Of a stretch of DNA of 18,715 nucleotides, positions 1-6,204 are shown piece after piece. A program made the translations under genes and the position numbers. The notes beneath the pieces are model-generated. The model ran no database searches. It was given only the letters and a program-made list of their open reading frames with translations, and was not told the DNA's origin. Position 1 is the stretch's first letter; every line of letters begins with the position of its first letter. This DNA comes from CAYVQF01 sp964454015 (GTDB lineage: Bacteria; Myxococcota_A; Bradymonadia; UBA4248). The DNA lies in the NCBI GenBank assembly GCA_964454015.1, contig CAYVQF010000081.1, positions 1-18,715 of the forward strand, written 5' to 3'.

Positions 1-230
1 ATGATTCCGGCGCCTTGTCGATCCTCTGGAACTATGCGCTACACGCTCCTAGGGCACGCAGGCCTCGTCGTCAACGCCGTGCCCTGGCGCTGGCATCGCC
101 GGGGGGCGATCAGACGTGCCGCGTCGCGCTCTCGGCGGTGCCAGCCGTGCCGCCTCAGAGGACATAGGCCGGCCGGGTCCTCCCTGCAAGTCCCCGCTGC
201 GTCAGGCGCGCGGCGTCTCCCGGGGCATCA
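1..230 (+). pseudogene. Possible decayed fragment of a neutral/alkaline ceramidase-like gene, cut by the window edge
   Basis: No intact gene is visible here. Reading from base 3 gives DSGALSILWNYALHA. The adjoining bases 43-78 in the next frame give TLLGHAGLVVNA, and bases from about 83 in the third frame give PGAGIAG. Joined across two frame changes, these resemble the 'S-x-W-NYA-x-H-GT-x-L-G ... PGA' stretch of the neutral/alkaline non-lysosomal ceramidase N-terminal family. An ATG-started 77-codon frame from base 1 also exists but has low-complexity, Arg-rich composition. The stop-free reading ends close to the convergent gene on the other strand. The family assignment rests on my memory of the motif across frames, so it is weak. 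The stretch could also be plain intergenic DNA. Confidence 0.25.
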
Positions 231-1088
231 GTAGGCAAAGGTCTTTTCGCCTTCTTTGAGCTCAAAGGGTAGGGCGGGCCCTTCTTTGAAGGTGCCTTTG
301 GGAGTGACCGTGCCGCGATAGTCAGGGAAAGACCAGCTCAGACCGTCCATGCGCAAGTCGTAGCTGCTGACCGAGATCGGCGGTGCTTGACCTTGTGAGT
401 GGAGGTCCTGATAGCGTCGCTGGGTGACCCAGGCAGCGCCGAGGCGCGCTTTGTCTCCAGGGAAGATGAAGCGGTAGACCTTTTCACTGCTGCCGCTCTC
501 CGGGACGAAGGCCGCGCTCTCTGCCTCGACGCAGCGCTCGATGGCTTGGGGATCGGGGGTGTCTTCTGGGCCCTTGCGCAAGCGCTCGTTGCAGTCTTCC
601 AGCGCCAAGTAATAGCCAAAACGGGTCTTGAAGACCCGGCGCTCGATGATATCGATGACGAGGCTGGGTGCCCCGAGCAAGGTGCCATGGCTGAGGTGCT
701 GGAGGGCGAGGGAGGACTCGGAGCCGCCGCCAGTCCCATGCTCCGAGGTGACATGGCGGCCCAGGGCGTAGTAGCGCACCTCCGTGGCTTGTGCGCTCTT
801 GACCCCGAGATAAACCTCTTCTTCGTCGCTGTTGGTCTTGAAGCGCACCAGATGGGCCCCGTTCCCCGAGGCATCGATCATGGCCGGGTCGCAGGTGCAC
901 CCATCATGGCGCGTCACCCGCGCGCCGAGCTTGGCGCAGGCCGCGGCGTCGTCGAAGTCGCCAGCGATCTTGAGGATGGGCAGGGGCATTTTATCCTCGA
1001 CGCTGGCCCACTCCGCTTTTTGCGTCAAAGCCAAGCCGGGTGAGAGGCAGAGGAGCGCTGCGCCGAAGAGTAGGGTTGGGGTACGCAT
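228..1088 (-). CDS. Secreted protein of unknown function
   Basis: The product is 286 residues from the ATG at 1086-1088. This start is preferred because a GAGG lies about 7 bases upstream and because translation then opens directly with a Sec-type signal peptide (MRTPTLLFGAALLCLSPGLA, likely cut near ALA). An in-frame ATG at 1098-1100 would add four residues and has no clear ribosome binding site. The mature part has a cluster of Cys around residues 50-66 (AAACAKLG, DGCTCDP) and further Cys near 165 and 185, which suggests disulfides in an exported protein. No catalytic motif was recognised. The opposite strand carries a long open frame (399-1043), but it lacks signal features and looks like a high-GC shadow. 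Function unknown; probably periplasmic or extracellular. Confidence 0.7.
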   Translation of the reverse strand: MRTPTLLFGAALLCLSPGLALTQKAEWASVEDKMPLPILKIAGDFDDAAACAKLGARVTRHDGCTCDPAMIDASGNGAHLVRFKTNSDEEEVYLGVKSAQATEVRYYALGRHVTSEHGTGGGSESSLALQHLSHGTLLGAPSLVIDIIERRVFKTRFGYYLALEDCNERLRKGPEDTPDPQAIERCVEAESAAFVPESGSSEKVYRFIFPGDKARLGAAWVTQRRYQDLHSQGQAPPISVSSYDLRMDGLSWSFPDYRGTVTPKGTFKEGPALPFELKEGEKTFAY

Positions 1089-1273
1089 GGGTGGCCTCAT
1101 GAGCGTCGTTGGTGGGGAGGGAAGGGATGGGGCCCGCAGGGCGGCACGCCTCCACGCCCGTGGTCACAGAAGAAGTCTACCTGGGACGTGAAGATGGGAC
1201 AGAGACTAGCCAAGGGCAGGTGATGGGGCAAGGCCCGCTTGGGGGGTGTTGATGGCACGCCATCGCCGAATCA

Positions 1274-1304
1274 GCCGACGCATAGCGTCGGCCCGTCTGG
1301 GGGC
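1274..1304 (+). repeat. Dispersed hairpin repeat, copy A
   Basis: GCCGACGC, loop ATA, GCGTCGGC form a perfect 8-bp stem, followed by CCGTCTGGGGG. The block GTCGGCCCGTCTGGGG is shared with copy B 57 bases further on, and a related form occurs at 5804-5833. Intergenic location and a conserved stem suggest a REP-like dispersed element. No transposase is nearby. Confidence 0.6.
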
Positions 1305-1330
1305 GTGTTGATGAAACGATGGTGGGGTAG

Positions 1331-1360
1331 GGGCCGACCTATGCGTCGGCCCGTCTGGGG
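1331..1360 (+). repeat. Dispersed hairpin repeat, copy B
   Basis: GCCGAC (1333-1338) and GTCGGC (1345-1350) form a 6-bp stem, followed by CCGTCTGGGG. It matches copy C at 5804-5833 at 25 of 30 positions by my alignment. Substitutions fall partly in the loop. Confidence 0.6.
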
Positions 1361-1383
1361 TGTTGTTGTTGGGCGGTGGGTAT

Positions 1384-1794
1384 TCACGCGTCCCAAGGCC
1401 AGCCATGGCTTTCGAGAACGACGCGCGCCATCTCATCCAGCTCTTCACGGGCTTCGGCGGCGGTGGGCGCGCGTGCCAGGCGGATGAGGTCGTCGCGGAA
1501 AGCCGCGGCGACGACGGCGCAGTCTTTGACGATGCACTGCAGGAGCCAATACTTCCAGATATGGTCGTCACCGGCGAAGACGCGGCTCAGGTGGGGGATG
1601 ATGGGTGGGCCAATGGAGGCCAAGAACGGCGCCAGGACCCGGGCCACGGGCCAGTTGAGGTCCTGGAGCCACTCGAGGAGCTCGGGCAAGATGGGTGCGA
1701 CCTCGGGGTAGCCGCGGGCGACCGCCGCCTGGGCCCGCGTGAGGTCGTGTTTGTTCTGGGGGATGAGGTCGCGCAGGTCTTGTGGGGTGTGCAT
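1384..1794 (-). CDS. DUF5071 domain protein
   Basis: The product is 136 residues from an ATG at 1792-1794. It resembles the DUF5071 family, with LIPQNKHDL near the N-terminus, then YPEVAPILPELLEWLQDLNW, PVARVLAPFLASIG, and HIWKYWLLQ. These Trp- and Pro-rich helical segments read like a small HEAT-like helical repeat protein. The family has no established biochemical function that I know of. No signal peptide or membrane segment is present, so it is probably cytoplasmic. It lies 34 bases downstream of the kinase-like gene on the same strand and may be co-transcribed with it. No good Shine-Dalgarno sequence precedes the start. Confidence 0.75.
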   Translation of the reverse strand: MHTPQDLRDLIPQNKHDLTRAQAAVARGYPEVAPILPELLEWLQDLNWPVARVLAPFLASIGPPIIPHLSRVFAGDDHIWKYWLLQCIVKDCAVVAAAFRDDLIRLARAPTAAEAREELDEMARVVLESHGWPWDA

Positions 1795-1828
1795 TGGGAT
1801 TGGGGGGGGGAGTTGGGTGGGCGAGCCT

Positions 1829-2380
1829 TCAGCCAGCGATTGTGTCGGGTGGCGTCGCGTGCTGGTGCGACCTCGGCAGCTTGGCTAACAGCTCTTCGAT
1901 GCAAGTCTCTGGGGATCGGTGTGCGGTGTCGATGAGCAACCGCTCGGCTGTCCACGCGTGATAGTCCTGCTGCACGACCTCTGCCCAGGTCGGCAAGCGC
2001 AAGCCCTGAATCGTCGAGGTTCGGGTGGCCACGCGCTCGCGATGCTCTTGGGCATCAGCGCAGACGACCTCGATGTTCACATAGGTCACGCCAGCGTCCG
2101 TGGCCACCTGGGCCCACTCCCGTCGGGTCAACGCGATGGGGTTACAGGCGTCGGCGACCACACTCACGCCGGCGTTGAGGATGTCTGCGGCCACCCGGTA
2201 GGCCAGGCGATAGCCCTCACCCTGGACGTCGACGGCGCACAGGTCGCGGAGCGCTTGCTCGATGGTATCGATGCGCAGGTGAGCCGCCCCGACGCGTCGC
2301 GCCAGCATTTGGGAGAGTGTCGTCTTCCCGCTCCCCGGGCGCCCCGAGAGGATGTAGAGGGTTGCGGTGTTTATGGGCAT
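1829..2380 (-). CDS. P-loop NTPase, predicted small-molecule or nucleotide kinase (AAA_33-like)
   Basis: The product is 183 residues. A Walker A motif, GRPGSGKTT, lies at residues 13-21, directly after the first beta strand (TLYILS). RIDTIEQALRDL follows in the position where related kinases bind substrate. A second strand reads VSVVADACNP, resembling the 'VVvDatn' segment of AAA_33 and Zeta/chloramphenicol-phosphotransferase-type kinases, then TRREWAQVA. An Arg-rich stretch (EHRERVATR) may be the LID region. The real substrate cannot be told from sequence. The gene sits between the lipoprotein gene (91 bases upstream) and DUF5071 on the same strand. No antitoxin partner is evident, so I do not call it a Zeta-type toxin. 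Confidence 0.75.
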   Translation of the reverse strand: MPINTATLYILSGRPGSGKTTLSQMLARRVGAAHLRIDTIEQALRDLCAVDVQGEGYRLAYRVAADILNAGVSVVADACNPIALTRREWAQVATDAGVTYVNIEVVCADAQEHRERVATRTSTIQGLRLPTWAEVVQQDYHAWTAERLLIDTAHRSPETCIEELLAKLPRSHQHATPPDTIAG

Positions 2381-2471
2381 TCGCGCGGCACCATATCAGC
2401 GTGTGTTCATTGTAGAGGCCGGTGGCTTCGATGCCGCGCCGCCGTGTCGAGAGGGCAGCCATGGCTCCGTC

Positions 2472-5345
2472 TCAGCGCCGACGGCGCAGCACAGCGCCAT
2501 GCCGACCAACAGCCCAGGCGTCGCTCGCGCTGATGTATAGCGCCGTGGGATGGGCGAGGTCCATGGGCTCCGAATTCCAGACGGAGCCGTCGAAGTGCCA
2601 TAGCATGGATTCGCCGAGAATCCACACGTCCTGCGGCCCACTTCCCCTGACATCGTGCAGGTATTCGCTGCCCTGCCCAATATCCCGGGCTTCGAAGGCG
2701 CTGCCGTTCCAGGCGTAGAGCTGCCCGTAAGCGCCGACGACCCAGATGCCTCCTTGGCCGTCGCCCCAGACGCCGTGGAGGTTGTCCGTGGCGCCGAGCT
2801 CGCAGCTCCTCCAGCGCGTGCCATCGTAGAGCATACAGCGCCCATTGTACCCCACAGCGACGGCCTGCAAGGCAGCCAGGGGATCGGGCGACATCCAGAC
2901 GTCGTAAAAGGCTCCAAAGGCGCTGCTCGAGAGGTACTCGCTGGTCCACTGTTGGCCGTCGTAGTAGGCGATCAGGGTGCGGTCACCCACGGCGATGAGC
3001 TCCACGCCATTGGGGCCGATACGGCCATCGACGGCCATCAATTCGTCAGCCGTGTTCACCCCAGGAATCTCGCCCTGCTCGAAGACGCCATCGCCCCAGC
3101 GCATCCAGTACTTGTCGCCGACCGCAAAGACCCCGTGGCTTCCAGCGCAGTAGATGTCGCGCATCCACCCCTTCATGTCTGCTGGGATCATCTGCCACCC
3201 ACCCTGATCGCGCAGGAAGAAGCCTTGTCTCGTGGCACCAACGGCCCAGATGCGCTCGCTGTCCTGGTGCCCCGGTGTGCCGCAGACCGACCACAGCTCC
3301 CGCGTGCTCAGGGTGTTGGTGCTCACGCCCTGCTCGCCGACGTGGACGATGGCGCCCGCGTCACCCACGGCCCACAGGTCTTGCGTATCGAAGCCCCGCA
3401 CGGCACGCAAGGTCGGCGGATCGACGCCGAGCGCATAGGGATGCTGGCGCTGGCTGACGCGATCGAAGTCGAAGAGCACGCCGTCTCCGGCGACCCATAG
3501 ATGGTCCCCGAGACCCCAGACGTCGTAGAGCGCGGCTGAACCGAGATTGACGGGCGAGCTCCAGCTCGACCCGTCGAAGGCCAAGAAGGTGCGCGCCCCG
3601 ACGCTCCAAATCTGCTCGGGCGAAGTCCCCCAAATGCCGTGCAATTCAAGGGTCACGCCCGCGTTGGCGTCCTGCCACGCGCCGCCCGCATAGCGACTGA
3701 GCAGGCCGCCTCTGCCCACGGCCCAAGCCTCTCCGGGCCCCGCGATCCACACGCCATTGAGGTTTTCGAAGCTCGGGCTCGGGTGCTGCCCGTGGTGCCA
3801 GCTCGACCCATCGAAGATGGAGTATTTGCCCGAGCGTCCCACCGCCCACAGCTCACGCGTCCCATGGTCGCCATCGCAGAGACAATCGACGGCGAAGTAG
3901 GCGTTCGGTCCCCCCGTGCCCCTGTCGACCTTGCGCCACGCGTCGCCGTCGTAGTGCACGATGTCGCCCGTGGTGCTCACCGCCCAGACGTCGTCGGCAG
4001 CGCAGCCACAGACGTCTTCCAGCGTGAAATAGACCGGCTTGGCCGAGCGAGACCACCCGCCGCCGTCCCAATGGATGATGTGCCCAAAGTCACCGACCGC
4101 CCAGATATCGTCGGGAGCGGCGCCCCAGAGTCCTTTGAGGTTGTCGGCCAACGGGCGAGGATGTTCGAGACACCAGCCGTCGGAGCTGCAAGTCGCCTCC
4201 CAGCAGTCGGCGTCGAAGGCATCGATCATTCCATCGCAGTCATTGTCGATGCCATCGAAACAGGAGGGGTCGCCACGCGGCCCCTCGGCGCCAAAGTGAA
4301 TGGTGGCGTCGTTGTCGTCACAGTCCGAGCCAAATTGGCAGGCCGCGTCGACGAATCCGTCTTGGTCGAGGTCGCGCGTCGCCGGCCCCGGCACACATTG
4401 GTCGCGACGACAGAGGTAGGTCTCGGTGCACGCATCCGAGCCCGGGCATGGAGTCCCGTCGGCGACCGGCGCGGTGCGGCAAAAGCCTTCGCCATCACAG
4501 GTGGTCAGCGTGCAGGGATTGCCATCATCGCTGCACTCGGCAACGGTGGCACAGGGCTCGGTGTGGCATTCAGGGTCCTCGAGGTCCACGAGGCCATCAC
4601 AGTCGTCATCGAGGCCATTCTGGCACTCCGGGCTGTTGAGCCAGCCCTCAGGGCCACCCGTGGGCACGGGCACATTGGCGCATCCCCCCGTGTCGGCGGC
4701 GCAGTAGTCCTGGGTGCAGGCCAGGCCGTCGTCGCAGTCGCTGGCGCAAGGTGACGAGACGCGTCGCCAGATTTTGCGGACACCGCCGAGGGAGTCGGCG
4801 TAGTCCTCCCCAGCACAGAAGTCCGAGAGTCCAGGGCTGTTTGCAAAGCGCACGCGCCCGGGAAGGTTCATGCTCCAGGAGCCGCTCACACCGCCACTCG
4901 AACCGATGCCGTTGGTACACGAACAGTGATTCGTTCCAAAGCACCCAATGCTATCGCAGGAGCGACCCTCGAGACAGCTCTGCGGCACGGATATCCTGAG
5001 ATCGTAGTCGAAGTCGTAGCTGTGATCGAAGTTTTCAGCGCCGCCGATGCGCAGTGTCGCGTGCAGCGAGCCCGTGGCCACGACGGAAGCCCCGGCGCAA
5101 TCGCTGAAGGTCTCGAAGCAGAGCCCAACGAGCTCCCACTGCCCGAGGGGGTTGCCCTCGCAGCCAAAAGCGGGAAAGGGCGTCGCGCAGGCGGCTGGTG
5201 GGAGCAGATTCCCCGTGATCAGGCCGTCGCGCTGATCATCGTCCGTGGTGGCGTCCGTGGGCCCACTGCCGCCGCCATCGTCGCAAGCCCAGAGCGCCAC
5301 CGCAACGAGGAGCATGAGTGGTCTCAAATGGGTGTTTCGCTGCAT
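2472..5345 (-). CDS. Large Cys-rich lipoprotein with MopE-type metal-binding motifs and WxVG repeats
   Basis: The product is 957 residues. A GGAG about six bases before the ATG supports the start. The N-terminus is a lipoprotein signal ending in the lipobox LWAC with Cys21, followed by an acidic, Gly-rich linker (DDGGGSGPTDATTDD). A Cys-rich region of about 370 residues contains two copies of the 'NG(L/I)D-DCDG-x-(V/I)D' motif, near residues 241 and 362. This matches the 'putative metal-binding motif' of MopE-like proteins, and each copy is preceded by Cys-rich 'CTxxxC' modules. From about residue 395 to the end there are roughly a dozen degenerate repeats of 40-50 residues with the core WAVGxxG-x-(4-6)-(Y/W/F)DGxxW, likely a beta-propeller-like surface domain. 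Such proteins are typical of Myxococcota and Bradymonadota-like genomes. A surface-binding role is an inference. It is divergently oriented to the cas operon. Confidence 0.85.
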   Translation of the reverse strand: MQRNTHLRPLMLLVAVALWACDDGGGSGPTDATTDDDQRDGLITGNLLPPAACATPFPAFGCEGNPLGQWELVGLCFETFSDCAGASVVATGSLHATLRIGGAENFDHSYDFDYDLRISVPQSCLEGRSCDSIGCFGTNHCSCTNGIGSSGGVSGSWSMNLPGRVRFANSPGLSDFCAGEDYADSLGGVRKIWRRVSSPCASDCDDGLACTQDYCAADTGGCANVPVPTGGPEGWLNSPECQNGLDDDCDGLVDLEDPECHTEPCATVAECSDDGNPCTLTTCDGEGFCRTAPVADGTPCPGSDACTETYLCRRDQCVPGPATRDLDQDGFVDAACQFGSDCDDNDATIHFGAEGPRGDPSCFDGIDNDCDGMIDAFDADCWEATCSSDGWCLEHPRPLADNLKGLWGAAPDDIWAVGDFGHIIHWDGGGWSRSAKPVYFTLEDVCGCAADDVWAVSTTGDIVHYDGDAWRKVDRGTGGPNAYFAVDCLCDGDHGTRELWAVGRSGKYSIFDGSSWHHGQHPSPSFENLNGVWIAGPGEAWAVGRGGLLSRYAGGAWQDANAGVTLELHGIWGTSPEQIWSVGARTFLAFDGSSWSSPVNLGSAALYDVWGLGDHLWVAGDGVLFDFDRVSQRQHPYALGVDPPTLRAVRGFDTQDLWAVGDAGAIVHVGEQGVSTNTLSTRELWSVCGTPGHQDSERIWAVGATRQGFFLRDQGGWQMIPADMKGWMRDIYCAGSHGVFAVGDKYWMRWGDGVFEQGEIPGVNTADELMAVDGRIGPNGVELIAVGDRTLIAYYDGQQWTSEYLSSSAFGAFYDVWMSPDPLAALQAVAVGYNGRCMLYDGTRWRSCELGATDNLHGVWGDGQGGIWVVGAYGQLYAWNGSAFEARDIGQGSEYLHDVRGSGPQDVWILGESMLWHFDGSVWNSEPMDLAHPTALYISASDAWAVGRHGAVLRRRR

Positions 5346-5449
5346 GATCGCTCCAATCAGGTTGCGCTGCCGATCCAGGACTCAGCATGACAGAAAGGGC
5401 CAGGGGCAACCAGAGGCAGCAACAGCGATCCAGCCGGGGCGATGGCGCA

Positions 5450-5724
5450 TCGGTCTCGATGGTGGATCAGGGGAGGCCAGCGTTGGCTGACCTCACCCCC
5501 CTGGCCCGAATTCGATGTTGGCGGTGAGGGGCCAGCGTTGGCTGACCTCACCCCCCTGGTCTGGTCTCGATGGTGGCGGTGAGATGCCAGCGCTTGCTGA
5601 CCTCACCCCCCTGGCTAGAATTCGATGTTGGCGGTGAGGGGCCAGCCTTTGCTGACCTCACCCCCCTGGTCCGGTCTCGATGGTGGCGGTGAGGGGCCAG
5701 CCTTTGCTGACCTCACCCCCCTGG
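5450..5724. repeat. Five tandem 55-bp units, each able to form a hairpin
   Basis: The anchor CCTCACCCCCCTGG begins at 5491, 5546, 5601, 5656 and 5711, an exact 55-bp period. Units alternate between two forms at their start (GGTCTCGATGGTGG and GAATTCGATGTTGG), giving a 110-bp higher-order period. Most units contain GGTGAGG ... CAGC, a four-base loop, GCTG ... CCTCACC, which can fold into a two-part stem. The loop varies (GTTG, GCTT, CTTT) while the CAGC/GCTG arms stay. The first unit is the most diverged. No protein frame is supported through the block. Confidence 0.85.
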
Positions 5725-5726
5725 CC

Positions 5727-5751
5727 CCCCTCTCCATGAATGGAGATGGGG
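5727..5751. terminator. Strong hairpin ending the tandem repeat block, possible terminator
   Basis: CCCC-T-CTCCAT, loop GA, ATGGAG-AT-GGGG forms an 11-bp stem with one bulged base. On the + strand it is followed by a loosely T-rich stretch (TATCTTCATGTTTT), so it may stop transcripts coming from the repeat block before they reach the cas genes. The T tract is interrupted, so a rho-independent terminator is only a possibility. Confidence 0.4.
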
Positions 5752-5803
5752 TATCTTCATGTTTTAACAGGCGTAATTGGCAGAAGCGGCCGACGCATGG
5801 TAG

Positions 5804-5833
5804 GAGCCGACCCGTGCGACGGCCCGTTTGGGG
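5804..5833 (+). repeat. Dispersed hairpin repeat, copy C
   Basis: This matches copy B (1331-1360) at 25 of 30 positions, including GCCGACC and CGGCCCGT. Just upstream (from 5789) GGCCGACGCATGG repeats the left arm of copy A. The element therefore occurs in two separate intergenic regions of the window. Confidence 0.55.
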
Positions 5834-5864
5834 TCCTTGGGGGCTGGGTTAGGTTGAAATGGAC

Positions 5865-5891
5865 ATTTTTGGACAGTTGGTGTCCAAAAAT
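5865..5891. promoter_or_regulatory. Perfect palindrome, 11-bp arms, possible operator
   Basis: ATTTTTGGACA (5865-5875), spacer GTTGG, TGTCCAAAAAT (5881-5891). The arms are exact reverse complements. A further GGACA lies at 5861-5865, in direct repeat with the left arm. The site is AT-rich within GC-rich surroundings and is about 310 bases before cas3. It could bind a dimeric regulator or form a hairpin in RNA. No regulator gene is next to it. Confidence 0.5.
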
Positions 5892-5929
5892 CGGGGTTTT
5901 TCAAAAAAAAGCTTGTGTGAGACTGTGCC

Positions 5930-6074
5930 GTGCTTTGAGAGTGCTTGAAGAAGAGATCATCTGCATGCAAGTTTTTGTGGGCAAGCAGCGAAAGATCTCT
6001 TCCCAGCGGGCGGGCCGCGGTCGCCGATGAAGTGACACGCCGGCAACGACGCTTGGGGCTGGGTGCTTTGAGAG
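5930..6074. other. Cas-upstream region with nested direct and inverted repeats
   Basis: No gene was seen. The 12-mer GTGCTTTGAGAG occurs at 5930-5941 and again at 6063-6074. Between them GAAGAGATC (5950-5958) and GATCTCTTC (5994-6002) are perfect inverted repeats enclosing the palindrome TGCATGCA (5962-5969). This could be an untranslated leader structure, a small RNA or regulator sites. Confidence 0.4.
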
Positions 6075-6129
6075 AGGATGCGTCGGGGTTGTGGCTTTCA
6101 GGGGTACGATGGTGACACGGCAGGGAGGG

Positions 6130-6170
6130 TTGCCAAGCAACACAAGCGAATGTTAAATAATTCTTGGCAA
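6130..6170 (+). promoter_or_regulatory. Candidate cas operon promoter with flanking inverted repeat
   Basis: TTGCCA (6130-6135) and TTAAAT (6153-6158), spaced 17 bases apart, are a reasonable sigma-70-like -35/-10 pair, 47 bases before the cas3 start. TTGCCAAG (6130-6137) and CTTGGCAA (6163-6170) are perfect inverted repeats that straddle the -10 element, as an operator would. The region is markedly AT-rich compared with its surroundings. The promoter is predicted by eye only. Confidence 0.45.
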
Positions 6171-6204
6171 TTGTGATGCGACATTTTGGGTTGAAGGAAA
6201 GAGA

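Larger units (their letters stand above)
1101..1383. other. Intergenic region with no gene, carrying two hairpin repeats
   Basis: No convincing gene was seen in these 283 bases. They hold two copies of a GC-rich hairpin element (listed separately) and G-rich sequence between and around them. Short open frames here have no ribosome binding site and no recognisable protein features. Confidence 0.5.

Noticed and set aside
399..1043. 214-codon frame on the + strand
   Set aside because: It lies antisense to the secreted-protein gene, which has a signal peptide and sensible Cys pattern. Long antisense frames are common in GC-rich DNA.
1829..2380. Kinase-like gene considered as a Zeta-type toxin
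   Set aside because: No Epsilon-like antitoxin gene is adjacent, and the motifs fit general AAA_33 kinases equally well.
3639..4754. 371-codon frame on the + strand
   Set aside because: It is antisense to the lipoprotein gene, has low complexity (Ala/Val/Arg-rich) and shows no recognisable domain.
5740..6030. 96-codon frame on the + strand upstream of cas3
   Set aside because: It crosses the hairpin repeat and the palindrome, has no ribosome binding site, and its product resembles no known protein.
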